64,000 bases of DNA, from contig NC_064239.1 of the NCBI RefSeq assembly GCF_023101765.2, positions 5,442,001-5,506,000 of the forward strand. Direction: 5' to 3'. The DNA comes from Spodoptera frugiperda. Its lineage: Eukaryota > Arthropoda > Insecta > Lepidoptera > Noctuidae. Of this stretch, positions 48,542 through 61,466 are shown in pieces. The translations under genes and the position numbers were made by a program. Each line of letters begins with the position of its first letter. Within the stretch, counting starts at the first letter, position 1. The notes below the pieces were generated by a model that worked only from the letters and a program-made list of their open reading frames with translations, ran no database searches and was not told the origin of the DNA.

Positions 48542-50342
48542 GCACAGCTTAATGGATGTGACAATACGACGGTGTAAATTAATTTGAGGAGCACCCTCTT
48601 TGAGGGTCCATGGAGGGAGCAATTCAAATTAACACTAGTGTCAGAGTACCATACTTAATAGCATTATCAAACAGAAGTTTTGGGTTAAACAGAGCGCACG
48701 CGAGCTCCCGTTGCCACGGTTTCCAATCATTTAATGAAATATGTATATAAAAACATATTATTTATCCAAAAAAGATTCTGTAAAAATATTATGACAGATT
48801 TTTGCTTTTATATAATCTAATTTTGTCTAATAACGCGTCTAACTCATACAAAAAAAAACATATTCAAAAGATATTATAATAAACTCGTATACGAGTATAT
48901 TCTGTTAATACTTTCACCACAATCCATCTTGAGCTATTTGAATAGATATTTAGTGTAAACAAAATTACTTTTGAACTCAATAAAAGAAAATAAAAGTTTG
49001 TTTTTGTTGTAGCAACGATTCACCGAACCCTGGGGATGTTTTCAAATTTTTAAAATGTTCGCTTGGATAAGAGGAAAAAAGATTTTAATTGAGATAAGCC
49101 GTCTTCACCCTCGATGCGGTTTGGCGTGTAGTGTAGGTATACGAGGGACCGCCCGAGGCTCGCCTCTAAGTCTTGCACTTAACCGCTAAAGTACGTAGAC
49201 GGTAAGATTTCATGAAGTTTATGACTAATACAAGTAAAAAACAAATAATGATTAACCATCTCGATATGTCAAACTTCTATCTGCGATAGTAAAAGTATTT
49301 TTAGTATAAGTTAATAATTAATGTCTATTATTCTTTAAACATGTGGGGTATTGATCATGATTAATAGCAATTACAGACGTCAATTTTTAAGTCTTTGACA
49401 ATAGAAAACTGTTGAAGGCAAATCCTCCGCTTACGTCGGTCACCGGTATCCAAAACAGCGTTCAATGTGTTAAAAAACTTAATGAGTTTGTCTTCTCTTA
49501 CTTCTTCCTACCACGGTACCTATTCTACTTCAGGATAAATTTCATAGTTTTTATTTATAAAATCTCGGTACATATTGATAGAATACATTTTGAAAGGATA
49601 TTGTCTTAATAAGAGCTTGCTTATACATTAGCTTCAAAAGCTACATTTTGTGTTTTTAATGGTTTATAATACTAGTATTTATCGTAGTTTCACAGATTTC
49701 AATCTTTACCAATGAAACACAGTATTTTATTTTCAAGTGTTTTCTTTTGCTTTCTGTAAGACTCAAAGTAAAAGAAAGTTTGAGTCTACAAATTATCTAC
49801 AAAAGAAACAACCATAATCTCTGCCCTATTACTACTTCTATCCCCTGTCTATTGCTTTATTGAGAAAATGTTTAATACCTACTTCACAATAGTAGCACTG
49901 TAATTAGAATCCATCCGATAAGACAAAAGAACAATTAGTTAGCATTATATTCCATTGATACTAATAAAAATATTAATGAAGAACGAGCTTAGTAGTAGCT
50001 TGTAGAATTTTGAATTTAGAAACTTTCACAAATATAACTAATATAAATAATGTTTGGTAAACCCGCTGCTGACATACAAACAGGGGATGTCGATAAAAAT
50101 ATGAAAGAGTCTACTGTGACATGAGCCTCCTAAACACAAGAGGAATTTCCTATATACTCAACGATTGGCAAGTGGGTTAAATCACAGTTCTGGATAAAGT
50201 TTATTAAAGAACATTGCTGCCCGATCCCTGTTTAATATGTAGTAACTACCTTAGTCAAATCTGACGGCAACCGCGGAAGATCACCACACGTTTAAAAATC
50301 GATTCCGCAGAAATATTGATAATCTGGTCTAAACTAATAAAT

Positions 50343-50557
50343 AAAATTGGAGTGTCTGTTTGTAATATTGAAATATAAAAACAACATACACCAAAATAAT
50401 ATTTTTTACAATTTTTGTCTGTCTGTTTGTTCAGACTAATCTCTGCAATGGCTGTCAGACGTTGTCAGGTAGCTGATGTACTAAGGAGTAACTTAGGCTA
50501 CTTATATTAAAAACAAAGTCCGTAATCTACGTGAGTGAAACCGCGGACATCAGTAAG
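50343..50557 (+). repeat. Decayed non-LTR fragment (distal copy of 43694)
   Basis: Copy of 43694-43909 with local differences, for example atggctgtcagacgttg instead of atttcagacgttg. Confidence 0.65.
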
Positions 50558-50998
50558 TATTATAATAGAAGTTATTCGACCTGTTCGACCAGTATTTAAG
50601 TCTATTTATTGCCAGTAACTAAAATAGTTAAGAGTACAAAGTTTATTTTATCGAGATTCAATATCATTGGTAAAATCATATCACTTGTACACCTGACACA
50701 ACATGTTGAGTTCTATAAATTCTGCATTGATAACAAACAAGGGGTGAATGAGATGCGTCGGGAGATGAGGGATGCAAGGCGCTCGATGAAGTGGTTAGGA
50801 CACATTGTTCGGATTTATTTTATAATATGATTGTGTATCAATTAACGAATGACATTATACTACATAATAAAAATAACATCTATAAAGACTGGGTTTCGTA
50901 TTCTGATTATTATATTATTAGTGATTTGATACCAGCACCACCACGTGATAACAGAAAAGAGTAGCTTGCAATGCAATGTAGGATCGCTTATTTTATTT

Positions 50999-51228
50999 AT
51001 TATTAGCTGTTGCCCGCGACTTCGTCCGCATAGTATAATAACTTCAGGAAGAATGTGGGACATTATTTTTTCTAAAATATATTATTTTTTCTTAGATAAA
51101 TCTAAAATAATTTGCTCCTCAGTACCTGCCAATCAAATTCCCGTCAAAATCGGTTTAGCCATTACAGAGATTAGTCAGAACAAACAGACAGACAGACAGC
51201 TGGGCAGACCGACAGACAGACAAAAGTA
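50999..51228 (+). repeat. Decayed non-LTR fragment (distal copy of 44343)
   Basis: Collinear with 44343-44584, with a few small deletions around cctgccaatcaaattcccg. Confidence 0.6.
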
Positions 51229-51245
51229 ATATACATATATGTATA

Positions 51246-52096
51246 CAACTAGCTTCTGCCCGCGACTTCGTCCGCGGAAAATTTCTTGTTTTAACATAAG
51301 ATTACACTCGGCGCTCTTGTAGCTTCCTAGTAAAACAATTTTTGGAATCGGATCAGTAATTTCAAGATTACCGAAATTCTCTTATCTGCTCAAGGTTAGT
51401 CCCTTAGTCGCCTTTTACGACACCTTCAGGTTGAAATGGTATGATGATATCATTAAATAATTTATGTCACATATCAATCAATTACAATATTTACCGATTA
51501 CTCATAGATCTAAACACCCTATCCCGCGCGCGCACCCTGGCCTTGATGACGCCCATTTCGCAACGGGCCGTGCAACTCGTAATATTTTAATTTCACCACA
51601 ACTTCAAAACCAAACGTCCAATTTTAATCATTCAAACACCAAATATAATTTATTTTGATAAGGATTAATAGCATGAGTAAAAAAAAACCGTTTAAATGTA
51701 GTTCAAAAAAAATTAAGATTTTTAAATAAAAATGTGGTTGTTGTGCCTCACTCGACATAGATAGGTATAGTGTGCCGCGGACTTTTTTGTAGATATTTAT
51801 AAGATCTACAATTAATTATAACATTTTATGGTTCTATCTTTTGTAGTTTAGGCAGCGTACGCAAAATAAGTAACTTCTTTGGTTGATTTTTTTCAGTTTG
51901 TGTCCGAAAAATTCAAATATCTTACGGAACCCTATTTTTTCCAAAATGGAATATAGCCTATGTTAATCGTGGATAATGTAGCTTTCGAATGGTGAAAGAA
52001 TTTTTAAAATCGGTCCAGTAGTTTTTGAGCCTATTCATTACAACCAAATTACAACCAAACAAACAAAGTTTTCCTCTTTATAATATTAGTGTAGAT
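51246..52096 (+). repeat. Decayed non-LTR 3' region (distal copy of 44601)
   Basis: Collinear with 44601-45456; begins agcttctgcccgcgacttcg and ends in the same aatattagtgtagat. Confidence 0.7.
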
Positions 52097-53780
52097 ATAA
52101 TCATAATATACATAGATGTAGTAAAAAGGAGTTACTTCAGTATTACAAACAGATACTCAAATTTTATTTATAAGTCTATATTACAGTCACATTTTAATAG
52201 AACTTGTCGTTTTCAACTTCTGTTTTAATCAGGGATATTTCAATTCCCTAAAATATACATTTTGGAATTGATTAACCCATAAATTAATACTAATACTAAA
52301 TTCAACAGTAACTTTTGAAGACAATCAACGAAGCTTAGAGCTTGGAACCCATATTTAACACTAATGATTAAGTAGGTACGACGTAGGTTCCTACCTGTAA
52401 GTAAGCCGTATAGTGACGTCATTAACAGTAACAGCAACAAGATTCTTTCCGTGGGTGTCATCAACAGTCTGTGACAGCGGCATGTTATATACCGTGGATA
52501 ACATGATAAGAATTACTCTAATCATCTATATGTCCGTCATAGTAAAATCAAGTCACCTACATTGTGAAGCTATCTCAACAATCCAGGTATTTAAAAATAT
52601 TGTCCTTGAATGTTGTCCCTTTTTTGAAATTAATGGAATTTGTAGGGAACAATATTTAAAAAGAAAAAAGTTTATAACATATCTGTAGTTTCGTATTAGG
52701 AATATGAAAATTTTAATTATTTAGGACTTTTTATTACGCTTTCAGGCTGTCTATTATATTCGAACCGATGGGCTTGCATGCATCCCAAACCACAAAGTCT
52801 TGAGGTGAAATGTGTGTACGGTTAAATGGTCACATATCAGAATATAGAAAGAGTAAACGTTGTTTCCCGTTAGGCTATTTTATTATTGCAATAATATATT
52901 TTCATTGTGCCAATAAATGTGTCAATTGTTAATAAGTGTAATATGAGCATATTCCTGTTTACGCCTTAAAGAAACACAAATCAGTATATTATAATTATTT
53001 TACATTATTATTTAAATCATAGCGTAGACTTTAAGTTCTTGTGCAAATTGATTTCCATATTTGTGTTATAGTTACTAACAATAAATACGAGTCACGAAAT
53101 AATTACAATCCAATTTCAACCATATATTAACCACAAGTAACTAATTAATAAAAAAAAAAACGAAATAAATAAATCTCCGAACAAAAGACTCATTGTAGCA
53201 AGTGCTACGGCTACGGCTACACCGTAGAAGTTTCGTAGCAAACATTACATGTAGCGTGTAGCACACATATTTTGATTATTTTTATTATATTCGATTCTGA
53301 AACCCTGTATAAGTTTCAATTAGTGTACCTGAATGATAAATTGATATTTCTTACTTGTCTAATGTGTTGGTTAAGCTAACTGAGACTTAACCAGAGGGGA
53401 TGAAATAGACCCCAAGTACAGTTTGCATTTCGGTTTGTTACATGATTATTTAGGTAAATTTAATTATTAAGCATACATATCACTTTTAATATATTGTATA
53501 GTGTGTATTAATGTATTATATTCACTAAAGGAATTGTGTGGTTAATATAAGTTACTTGTAAATAATGGTGAAAATCAAAACTCGATGAAATGATTTGTTT
53601 TATTGAACAAAGTATTTTTTTGGGTTGAAAGTAATATTTATATGATTTCCCGGTTGAAAAAATCCTTTACGAAATTGGCTAAAATTGTTAATACTTAAAT
53701 TAACAGGGAATTGTTTCTTTTGATACGGTATGGACTGTGTATTAGAGTATATTCAAGGAAATACCTAAATAATGTGAATA

Positions 53781-54267
53781 CAGTAGAGCCTCGATAATCC
53801 GAACTACCAAAAAATTACCCCTGTTCGGACTCACGGAGCGTTCGGATTATAATATGTACTATAGAAATAAATAATACAGTATAGAAAAAAAATAGTTATA
53901 TTTTGATATAAATATATTTATTGAGGTTTAGTAAAATACACATTTAAACCACATTTTACACAAGTTACTTATTAATAAGTGAAAAGTGCTTCTTCGAGAA
54001 CGGGATTTTCTGGCAATTTAAGCGTTTTTCTCAAACCTGGGCCTTTCTCGGTTTGAGCTACAAACGACCGTATCTTCTGTTCTTTTTTCTTTAAATCAGT
54101 AATTGTCGATTTTCCAACACCATACTTAAGGGAAAGAGAAGTTCCAGACACTCCATCTTTCAAACTATCCAGTATGGCACACTTTTCAGTTATAGTTAAA
54201 GAAAGCGGCAGTTCGGATTACAGCGGCGTTCGGATTAGCTTGAGTACGGATTATCGAGGCTCTACTG
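53781..54267 (-). mobile_element. Deleted Tigger/pogo-type DNA transposon (distal copy)
   Basis: Same length (487 bp), same TA flanks and same truncated HTH frame (53972-54163) as 47125-47611, with no difference noticed. The insertion therefore predates the duplication of the surrounding 6.65 kb. Confidence 0.85.
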
Positions 54268-54563
54268 TATATGTATATTGTGTTTACAAAGCAATAAATA
54301 CCTAGTGTGTGTCCTTAAATATTAGGGGTAACACAAAATTATTTGGAATATAAATAAGTTTATTTGGTTTTTGATAGAATATAATCCTCTTTAGAGTAGG
54401 ACCTACCTAGTCCTACCTAACAAAGTTAATTATCTCAAAACTTCGAATTTCTTTCAGTTTCTTTTTGTTTGTTTCATAAGATCTTTAATATCAAATAGGA
54501 GCGACTAATGTATTCTGTATTTTTGTTAAATTGTAGTAAATAATTAATTAGCAAATGGTTTAC

Positions 54564-54790
54564 CTAAACTGTTGGCAAACGTACCAAAGAGATCATGTGC
54601 TCTATGGAACGGCGAGTGCGCCAAGTGCTGCAGCTGCAGCGGCGGCAGCGGCGGGTGCGGGCGCGGCGCCAGGATGCTGTCGATGGTGAAGAGCGGCGCG
54701 GGGGCGCTCGGGCAGCGCGCCGCCCAGCAGCAGCGCCGTGCTCAGCAGCGCCGGCGCCTCGCGCGACCAGCCGCTGCCCGCGCCGCCCAT
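54564..54790 (-). pseudogene. Gsc: Distal copy of Gsc exon 1, frameshifted
   Basis: Matches 47908-48136 but is 227 rather than 229 bases long, because a G run is five bases at 54700-54704 and seven at 48044-48050. From the same ATG (54790) the frame reads through LLGGALPERP, then shifts and stops at 54602 after 62 residues. This is before the FTIDSIL motif in frame and without the homeodomain. The splice donor (TTTAG|GTAAAC) is intact, so a transcript could still splice to exon 2, out of frame. A homopolymer sequencing error cannot be excluded; if so this would be a second functional first exon. Confidence 0.7.
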
Positions 54791-55110
54791 GCCGCCGTCG
54801 CCGCCGCACGCGCCCTGCGTCGCCACGTCGCTGACCACCGCCACCCTCACCGAGCCCAGCACAACACTCGCGACGAGACACCAGCCCGCACTCGGCACCA
54901 CATTATACTATACTCGATATTGTTATTGCCGACATATCGGATGCTCAAATTTTCTATTTTATCACTAAGTACAACTAAAATATGCAAATTATTCGTAATC
55001 TGCGATCGAATTAACTACAAGGATCGAAACGAGAAGGCGTCGATTTTTAGTGTGATGAAGGGATAATACGCAGGTGATGCGATTGCGAGCAAATCGTTTT
55101 AGTAAGTAGA

Positions 55111-55196
55111 ACGGTCGCGGCGCGAGTGTCGGGCGCGGCGTGTGTGGGGTGAGCAGGGCGTGCGGCGGGGCGTGGCGTGCCTGGCTCCGCCCCAAG
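55111..55196 (-). promoter_or_regulatory. Gsc: GC-rich promoter-proximal segment (distal copy)
   Basis: Near-identical copy of 48457-48541. Only this copy is preceded (on the minus strand) by the unique upstream DNA beyond 55228, so it is likely the ancestral promoter position. Confidence 0.4.
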
Positions 55197-58100
55197 CACA
55201 GCTTAATGGATGTGACAATACGACGGTGACGTTCCGAACAGTTGATATAATAGTAATCTGTGTATCCCTCTCCGTAAGTTGTAATCTGTTATAATGAAAC
55301 GCGTAGGTATGTTGCTCAGCAGCGCGGCGCGGCGCGACGCACTGCGCTCGCTGTCACGAACTGCTCGTGTGGTTACACTGCTGCTGACGGTACCCACTGT
55401 TGTGGTCATGTCATTAGTCATAATTACCAGTATTGTATGCATGATCGTCGTTAATTTTTTCTGTGATACAATAATCTTCAGTAAGTTGGTTAATAATAAG
55501 TAAGGCAAGGACGCAGACAGAAAGCACTATATCTATCACTATATAAAAACTGGTGGTTGTTTTCTCCTTCTTCCCATTAATTTCAGCCGATTTTAAACTA
55601 ACAGGAAATACATATGCATTATTTGGGCAACTACCTAACGCCGCGTTGGTTTCTATTCACTACCAGATGATTTTCTCAAGAATTCAGGAAGGACCTTTGG
55701 TACTGTGTTTTTCTGCAATACATTGAAATCGTACTTACCTATTTTTATTGTTAAATGTTGTTAGATACATCTAAATAAAATTTAATAACATTATTAGGAA
55801 ACTAAGATTTTTTAATAGAAATATGAGGACGCAAATTATATTTGATACAATCTGTACCTACGTAATACGTATGTAATACGAAAAGTAAGAAAGTAAATAC
55901 TTTAGTTGTATGTATCGTACCTCAACTTCTAAGGAACTCGGGACAAATGATGTCGACACAGTCTTTTTGTGACATTTGTGGAGCTAAACATAAGGGATTA
56001 CAAATTGTACCTAACAGCGAACAAATTGAATAAGTTGTTTTGTCAAAAGTTGCGCCCGCGGCGTCGCGCGTCGGGCGTTTACTACGTGTTCGCCTTTTTG
56101 CAGCTTATAAGAATCGTATAACAATACCTAATACTCACACACAAACACACGTCTTGTATAATACGGATAATAAAGGGTAAAAAAACGGTTTTTGTCAACG
56201 TCGGATATAAAAGAAATTAGATGGTTGTTATTAGATACGAAATCGCAAAAAATCTTAAATATACGCATGAACCTCAGGTACTTGGTAGGTAAAGTTCCAT
56301 CAGAATTAATGAGCAAACATTGAGTTAAACAATGTTATTTGTGTAAGTAATAAATTGTCATATTTCATTATTATTTACTTAATGTTAATAAGTGAATGAT
56401 TGTGTGAGTAAATGAAATGCGAGCCGAATAAAATAAATGTGGATTAATTTGTGAACTTCGACATGAGTCTGTCTGTCTGTGTTGCGTATCTACAAGTACA
56501 TAATCAGTTGTAATTAAGATGGTATGTTTTAGTTTATTTTTCTTATTCTTTCAGTTTTGTACAGTGATTCCGAACTGGCGGCGTTACACCATATCGCAAA
56601 TTCCTGATTTTAATTGGTGCTCGAAGTCAGGATGTGATCTGTATCTAAAGTTCGTACGCAGAAATACAAGTGATTTTTTTAATATTTCTAACCTTTCAGA
56701 AAACTGGACAAGTGGACAATTTAAATAAAAACTAAGATATCTAGGTATTTTTTATCTTATTTATTTATTTTTACATTTAGAAAACTTACAGCTAAAAGAA
56801 ACAATTGTAACAATGATAATACGAGAAATGACTTTATTTTTGCCAGCTACATTCAGTTTGCTAGTATACTATCAGACTAATTAAGTAGTAAGTAGATAGT
56901 AGTACATAATGCTATCTCATTTAGAAAAGTTCTCCATTAGCGGTGTAAGTATGACCTTGTGCATTAATAATGGAATGTCCAGGGTTGTGTGTTGTTGCGT
57001 AGACGAGTGTCCATTCGGGGCGGGGGGCGGCCGCGGTCGCTCGCCAAATATTGACAAAGGTGGGAGCGAAACCCGAGCGCACCTCTGTTTGCCTGTAATT
57101 GATGTAATTAGTCGTGTCGCCCAGCTGCCAGCGATAAAACCTCCGATCCAATGTTTGAACAGTTAATATGATACTTTTACGAACCGGAAACATCTTTACG
57201 GTGTTCTATTCCGACAAATATTGGTCACTCGACGATGCGTGACAGTAAGTCAAGATTACTCATAAAAATCACCATGATTTTTCTACCGGATCAATGTAAA
57301 CAATTTTAAATTTGCTTACACTACGATAACTGACAAACAGAGGTTTGTTTTTTATCTCAATTCTTACAATAAACGTAAAATATATTTTAGGAATTAAAGT
57401 CAAGCTCACAACGTAAATTCGTATACAATTATGTATATGGCTCTCAATTAACTAGGTATTCTCCTATCTATTCGATTATGGTTAGTAAATACTTAGTATT
57501 TCTAAATAAACATAGCCGCAAAATAAATTAAATATGGAACGCAAATACTAAAATATTAACGAACAGCATCCAACAACGCGAAATGAATAAAATATTGGAT
57601 CGTCATTTATTTCAGTGGAATTAACTAGAACGCGACGTGTGACAACACATTGAATATGTACATGTAAATAATACATGTATTATTTGACTGCATAAATGTC
57701 GCCAGTTTGTTTCGCTGCGACGGTAAGCAGCTGCCAATCCCTATGAACGAGCCAATGGAAAATTAACTCTACATAATACAACGATTATCCGCGTATGACT
57801 TAATACAGGACACACACAAAGGGCATAAGCATTAAAATAGCTAACAATAGCCCGGATTATCCGGGGCTAACCTCCTGATTGCTAACAATGTGTTGTTCAA
57901 ACCACGTTCGCCATGCAGTAAACATTATATGGGTATCGATATACGTACACAAGTACACACGTTGTACTCGCACAATACGATCTGCGCTTTTGTATGTGTT
58001 TGCGGAATTGTATTCCGCTTGGACTTTTTGGTTAAAATTAGAGAAAGTTTGATTTTGTATTTACTACATAAAAAAATTATACTATTTGTATTTCAACTAA

Positions 58101-58470
58101 CCTAATTGCCGACATGGATGATCTTTTCTCAATTTCAAATTTGTAACACCCTTTATGGAGTCTAGAGCTTTTTTTAAAATTTTTTTTAAAGAACGTTGCC
58201 TCACCCTGTGCTTCTCTCCTATATCGTGAGTCGTAATTGTAATAATGAATGTGCATTTTCATTTCCGTCTAAAACTATGTTATACAGTACCTTATAGAAC
58301 AGCATACAGTTACCTGAACACTCACAACTTATACCTCAACAAGCCTAACATCCCACTCGCCTACATCTGAATATTATTTTAATCCTAAGAATATAATGTT
58401 ACAGTAATAACAGTGTTAGCAGCGCACGCGCTAACAGGATTGAGTGATGTAGTGCTAGGCTTCTTAGCGC

Positions 58471-58515
58471 CTAATGCTCTTAAGTACGCCGCCCTGAATG
58501 CACTAAGAGCATTAG
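58471..58515. repeat. 12-bp hairpin
   Basis: ctaatgctctta (58471-58482) and taagagcattag (58504-58515) pair perfectly around a 21-base loop; the flanks are also partly complementary. Confidence 0.75.
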
Positions 58516-58621
58516 TGCCCTGTGCCTTACTGAAAACTGGGCCTTTGACTTAGACGTACGATTTCTTTGTCGAGATTTAATATTTAAACCTTTACAAATA
58601 TGATAAATATTTTTGTTATAT

Positions 58622-58806
58622 TCTATACTAGAGACCCGCCCCAGCTTCGCATGGTGATATATTATGCATGTATTACTCATAAAAACCTGCCTCTTGAATC
58701 AATCTATCTATTAGAAAAACCGCATCAAAATCCGTTGCGTAGTTTTAAAGATTTAAGCATACAAAGAGACATAAGGACAGAGAAAGTGACTTTGTTTTAT
58801 ACTATG
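58622..58806 (+). repeat. Non-LTR retroelement tail (gacccgccccagcttcgc type)
   Basis: Contains gacccgccccagcttcgcat, aaaaccgcatcaaaatccgt, tgcgtagttttaaagattta and gactttgttttatactatgt, a recurrent 3' end in insect genomes. No coding frame remains. Confidence 0.7.
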
Positions 58807-59007
58807 TAGTGTTAATACCTTTGTGATAAATAGGGTTGTTAATAAATTAGTAGCTGCCACATACATATATTATGTATGCATATACTTTCAGATACTAGAT
58901 TACTAGATATAGTACACTAAAAGAAATCATTTTTAGTATACTTACAAAACAATGACTTTAATAATAATAACAAACGATTAATAGAATGTATGAATAGTGA
59001 GAGCTTT

Positions 59008-59098
59008 ATTTGCTACACTCGCATGACACACTTGCTACGAGTGTGTGCTACGAAACGCATGCTACACGAACACGCCTACGAGCTTCTACGAAACAATA
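59008..59098. repeat. GTAGC/GCTAC-rich repeat fragment
   Basis: Words ctacactcg, gctacgagtgtgtgctacg, gctacacgaacacgcctacg and cttctacg occur within 90 bases, resembling 46545-46625. Confidence 0.4.
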
Positions 59099-59317
59099 TG
59101 TTAATTACATTTTGTTTATTTCTTGTTCCATTAGTGATCAATTGCTATCATCCCATTGAGTTTCTTACTTGTGATAGATTCTTTTATTACCAGGTATTTA
59201 AGGTGGGTACCGAATAATTCAAAAGTATGACTATTTTTCTTTCTTTTTTTTGGCATATTATAGCTTTTTTCATTTTATTTACTAAAACAAAAAAAAACAT
59301 AACGAAGCAACTTTGTA

Positions 59318-59476
59318 CGTTTGGCGCAGTAGGTAAAAGACTGCAACGAGTCGTGGCTTCGATTCCCACACGGAACAATACATTTTGTGATCGGGTTTAT
59401 TTATTTTATTGTTGGTTTGGGTGTTAAGTGCATGTGTTTGTAAACGCACCTACACGAGAAAAAACTCTAGTAACCT
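59318..59476 (+). repeat. tRNA-derived SINE, second family
   Basis: The head tggcgcagtaggtaaaagac is A-box-like, followed 25 bases later by the B-box-like gcttcgattcccac. The body ends with gtaaacgcacctacacgag, a phrase found in common lepidopteran SINEs. It is distinct from the 18149 family. Confidence 0.75.
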
Positions 59477-61466
59477 CACTCACACAGTGAAATTCAAAAG
59501 CAAATGTTGTTTCACGCCAGATTTCCGTGAAGCCGTGGTATCACTCCAGTCGAACCAACCCATTCGTGCATAAATATGGCTCTCGCAAAATACATTCACT
59601 ATCTAATAATGCATACCTAAATTACATTCACCGTCTAATTATAGTTAACAAATGGTCAGCCGTTATGTATTGTCACCTGCAATGAATTCAATTGAACTAG
59701 AAAATTATGTAACGCATCGGATAGAGTAACGTTCTGTGTGAAACAGTGGACACTGTTCACTGGACAGATTTATTTGTTAAATAAAACTATGAAGAATAAT
59801 AATTGTAGTCATTTAGGTGAGATACGTGATTAATCAAATATTGACCTATAAATTATTTAGTTTTACTTTTTTTATGACTAGCTACATCACAGCATGATGT
59901 TTTATAGTCTATGTCACTTTGTCGCTTCAGCAAATCATGTCAATTCGTCGCTTAGTTTTGCCGTGAAAGACTGATGAACAAACAGATACATACACTTTAT
60001 AATACCGGTATGAAATCGATATGAAAGTATGAATTCTTCTTATAATATAAAATTTAGTTGTAGACTACTAGAATATGATACATAACAAAATTACGAACTA
60101 AAATTTTCATTGCGTTTATAAAGAATTAATTTATCGGCAGTTTATTGGTTACGGAGTCGCATTATACGTTGACGTCACATTAAGTTGGTACCCAATGAAT
60201 TAATGTACCTAGTCAATTGTAACTATTGTTCTAAATATCTAGCTACCTAGGTTCTGTAACTATGTAACGTGTTGGTAAATCTTCCATAGTGAGCGAAAGT
60301 ACTTAAGAAGGCCACGGACCGCGGCCTTGAAATCTCGGGGCTCTTTTGAAAGCGAACCTTTAGAAAAGAGCTCATTAGACCGTGACGATCATGAACTTAG
60401 CACTCATTATAGTTAATTTGTGCAACAGACATGTTTTTCATTATATACGTAATGTGTAATTAAAATATTATATGTATGTTTGCGTTTTCCTCCATTTTAG
60501 TACCAATAGCTAAATACAAATGATCTTTGGTTCAACCAAAGTATTATTGGGTTTTTCCTCAGATATTATTCTATTATAGTAACATGGGCTCTGGAATTGT
60601 TACTGAGTACAGTCCATATATCCGTATCTCTATAGGTACTTACATATAGACATTTTATATGTGTGCTGATGTATTAGTACCTTCACCTCCCCATTTCAGG
60701 AACAGGAAATGTGAAATGATGTTCAATTTTATATTGTCATAGAAATAAAAAAGACTTAAATACATAATAGTTTTTAAGCTTTTTGCATTATACATTATAA
60801 TGCATACGGGTAGTAACAAAACCTAATGTTAACATTGTGTACGTAGAGGTAGGATACATACATAAATTATCATACCACAAGTACGCAGAGCTACGACTAA
60901 ATTATTTACTTTATTACCTAAGTACCCATTCGTCACCTCTAAAATAACACGAAATCACCTAACATATGGAAAAATAATAATACTATATCTACAATATTTT
61001 AAATAATCCTAAGCCAACATAAAACATGTGCAAACCCATATATTTATGAAATACACACAACTGTTTACAAAAGACCGTGATGAACTCATAAGCGTGTATA
61101 ATCAAACTGAATACTCAAACAGATCTGTATTATGTTGTGAAGATCCGGACATGGGCCAACAAGGCGGGGATTAACAGTGCCAAGTCATTCGGAAGAATTG
61201 TTTAACGCTATCCAAATAGCGGCATTTGAAACGCGAAAAGACCCACTAAGCAGATAATTTTCGAAGATTCCAGCTTATGAACCGTCAATCAACTGTGTGT
61301 GAATGTGAATGAAGATTTCTACGTGGTGAGGATAACAATGCCACCATTGATGTCGAGACCTGTTCAAATACAGCCTACGTTAGCTACGCATTCGCTCGAC
61401 CGATACTCAACTTATAATGTATGAACACTTGCTCTTAATCGTTTACCTGAATTTAGGTAGGATAAC

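Larger units (their letters stand above)
41924..48574. repeat. Tandem duplication, proximal copy (about 6.65 kb)
   Basis: Collinear with 48573-55228 over its full length, with an offset of 6649 bases at the left end. The right end (acaatacgacggtg at 48574) passes directly into the left end of the next copy (tgtaaattaatttgagg). The bases TG are shared by both ends. It holds intact Gsc exon 1, its upstream GC-rich segment, a Tigger-like element and retroelement remnants. Confidence 0.97.
48573..55228. repeat. Tandem duplication, distal copy (about 6.65 kb)
   Basis: Same order and orientation as 41924-48574. Differences are scattered: single bases, an 8-bp-scale change near 49400, a 13-bp insertion near 53330 and a G5 instead of G7 run at 54700. 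In the first 450 bases I count roughly nine differences; the next 700 bases show only a few. At 55228 the sequence leaves the repeat into unique DNA. Confidence 0.97.

Noticed and set aside
41924..55228. Duplication caused by a transposon with terminal repeats
   Set aside because: The borders show only TG in common, with no terminal inverted or long direct repeats and no transposase spanning the unit.
59318..59370. Functional tRNA gene
   Set aside because: tRNA-like promoter boxes only; the downstream sequence is a SINE body and no complete cloverleaf is apparent.
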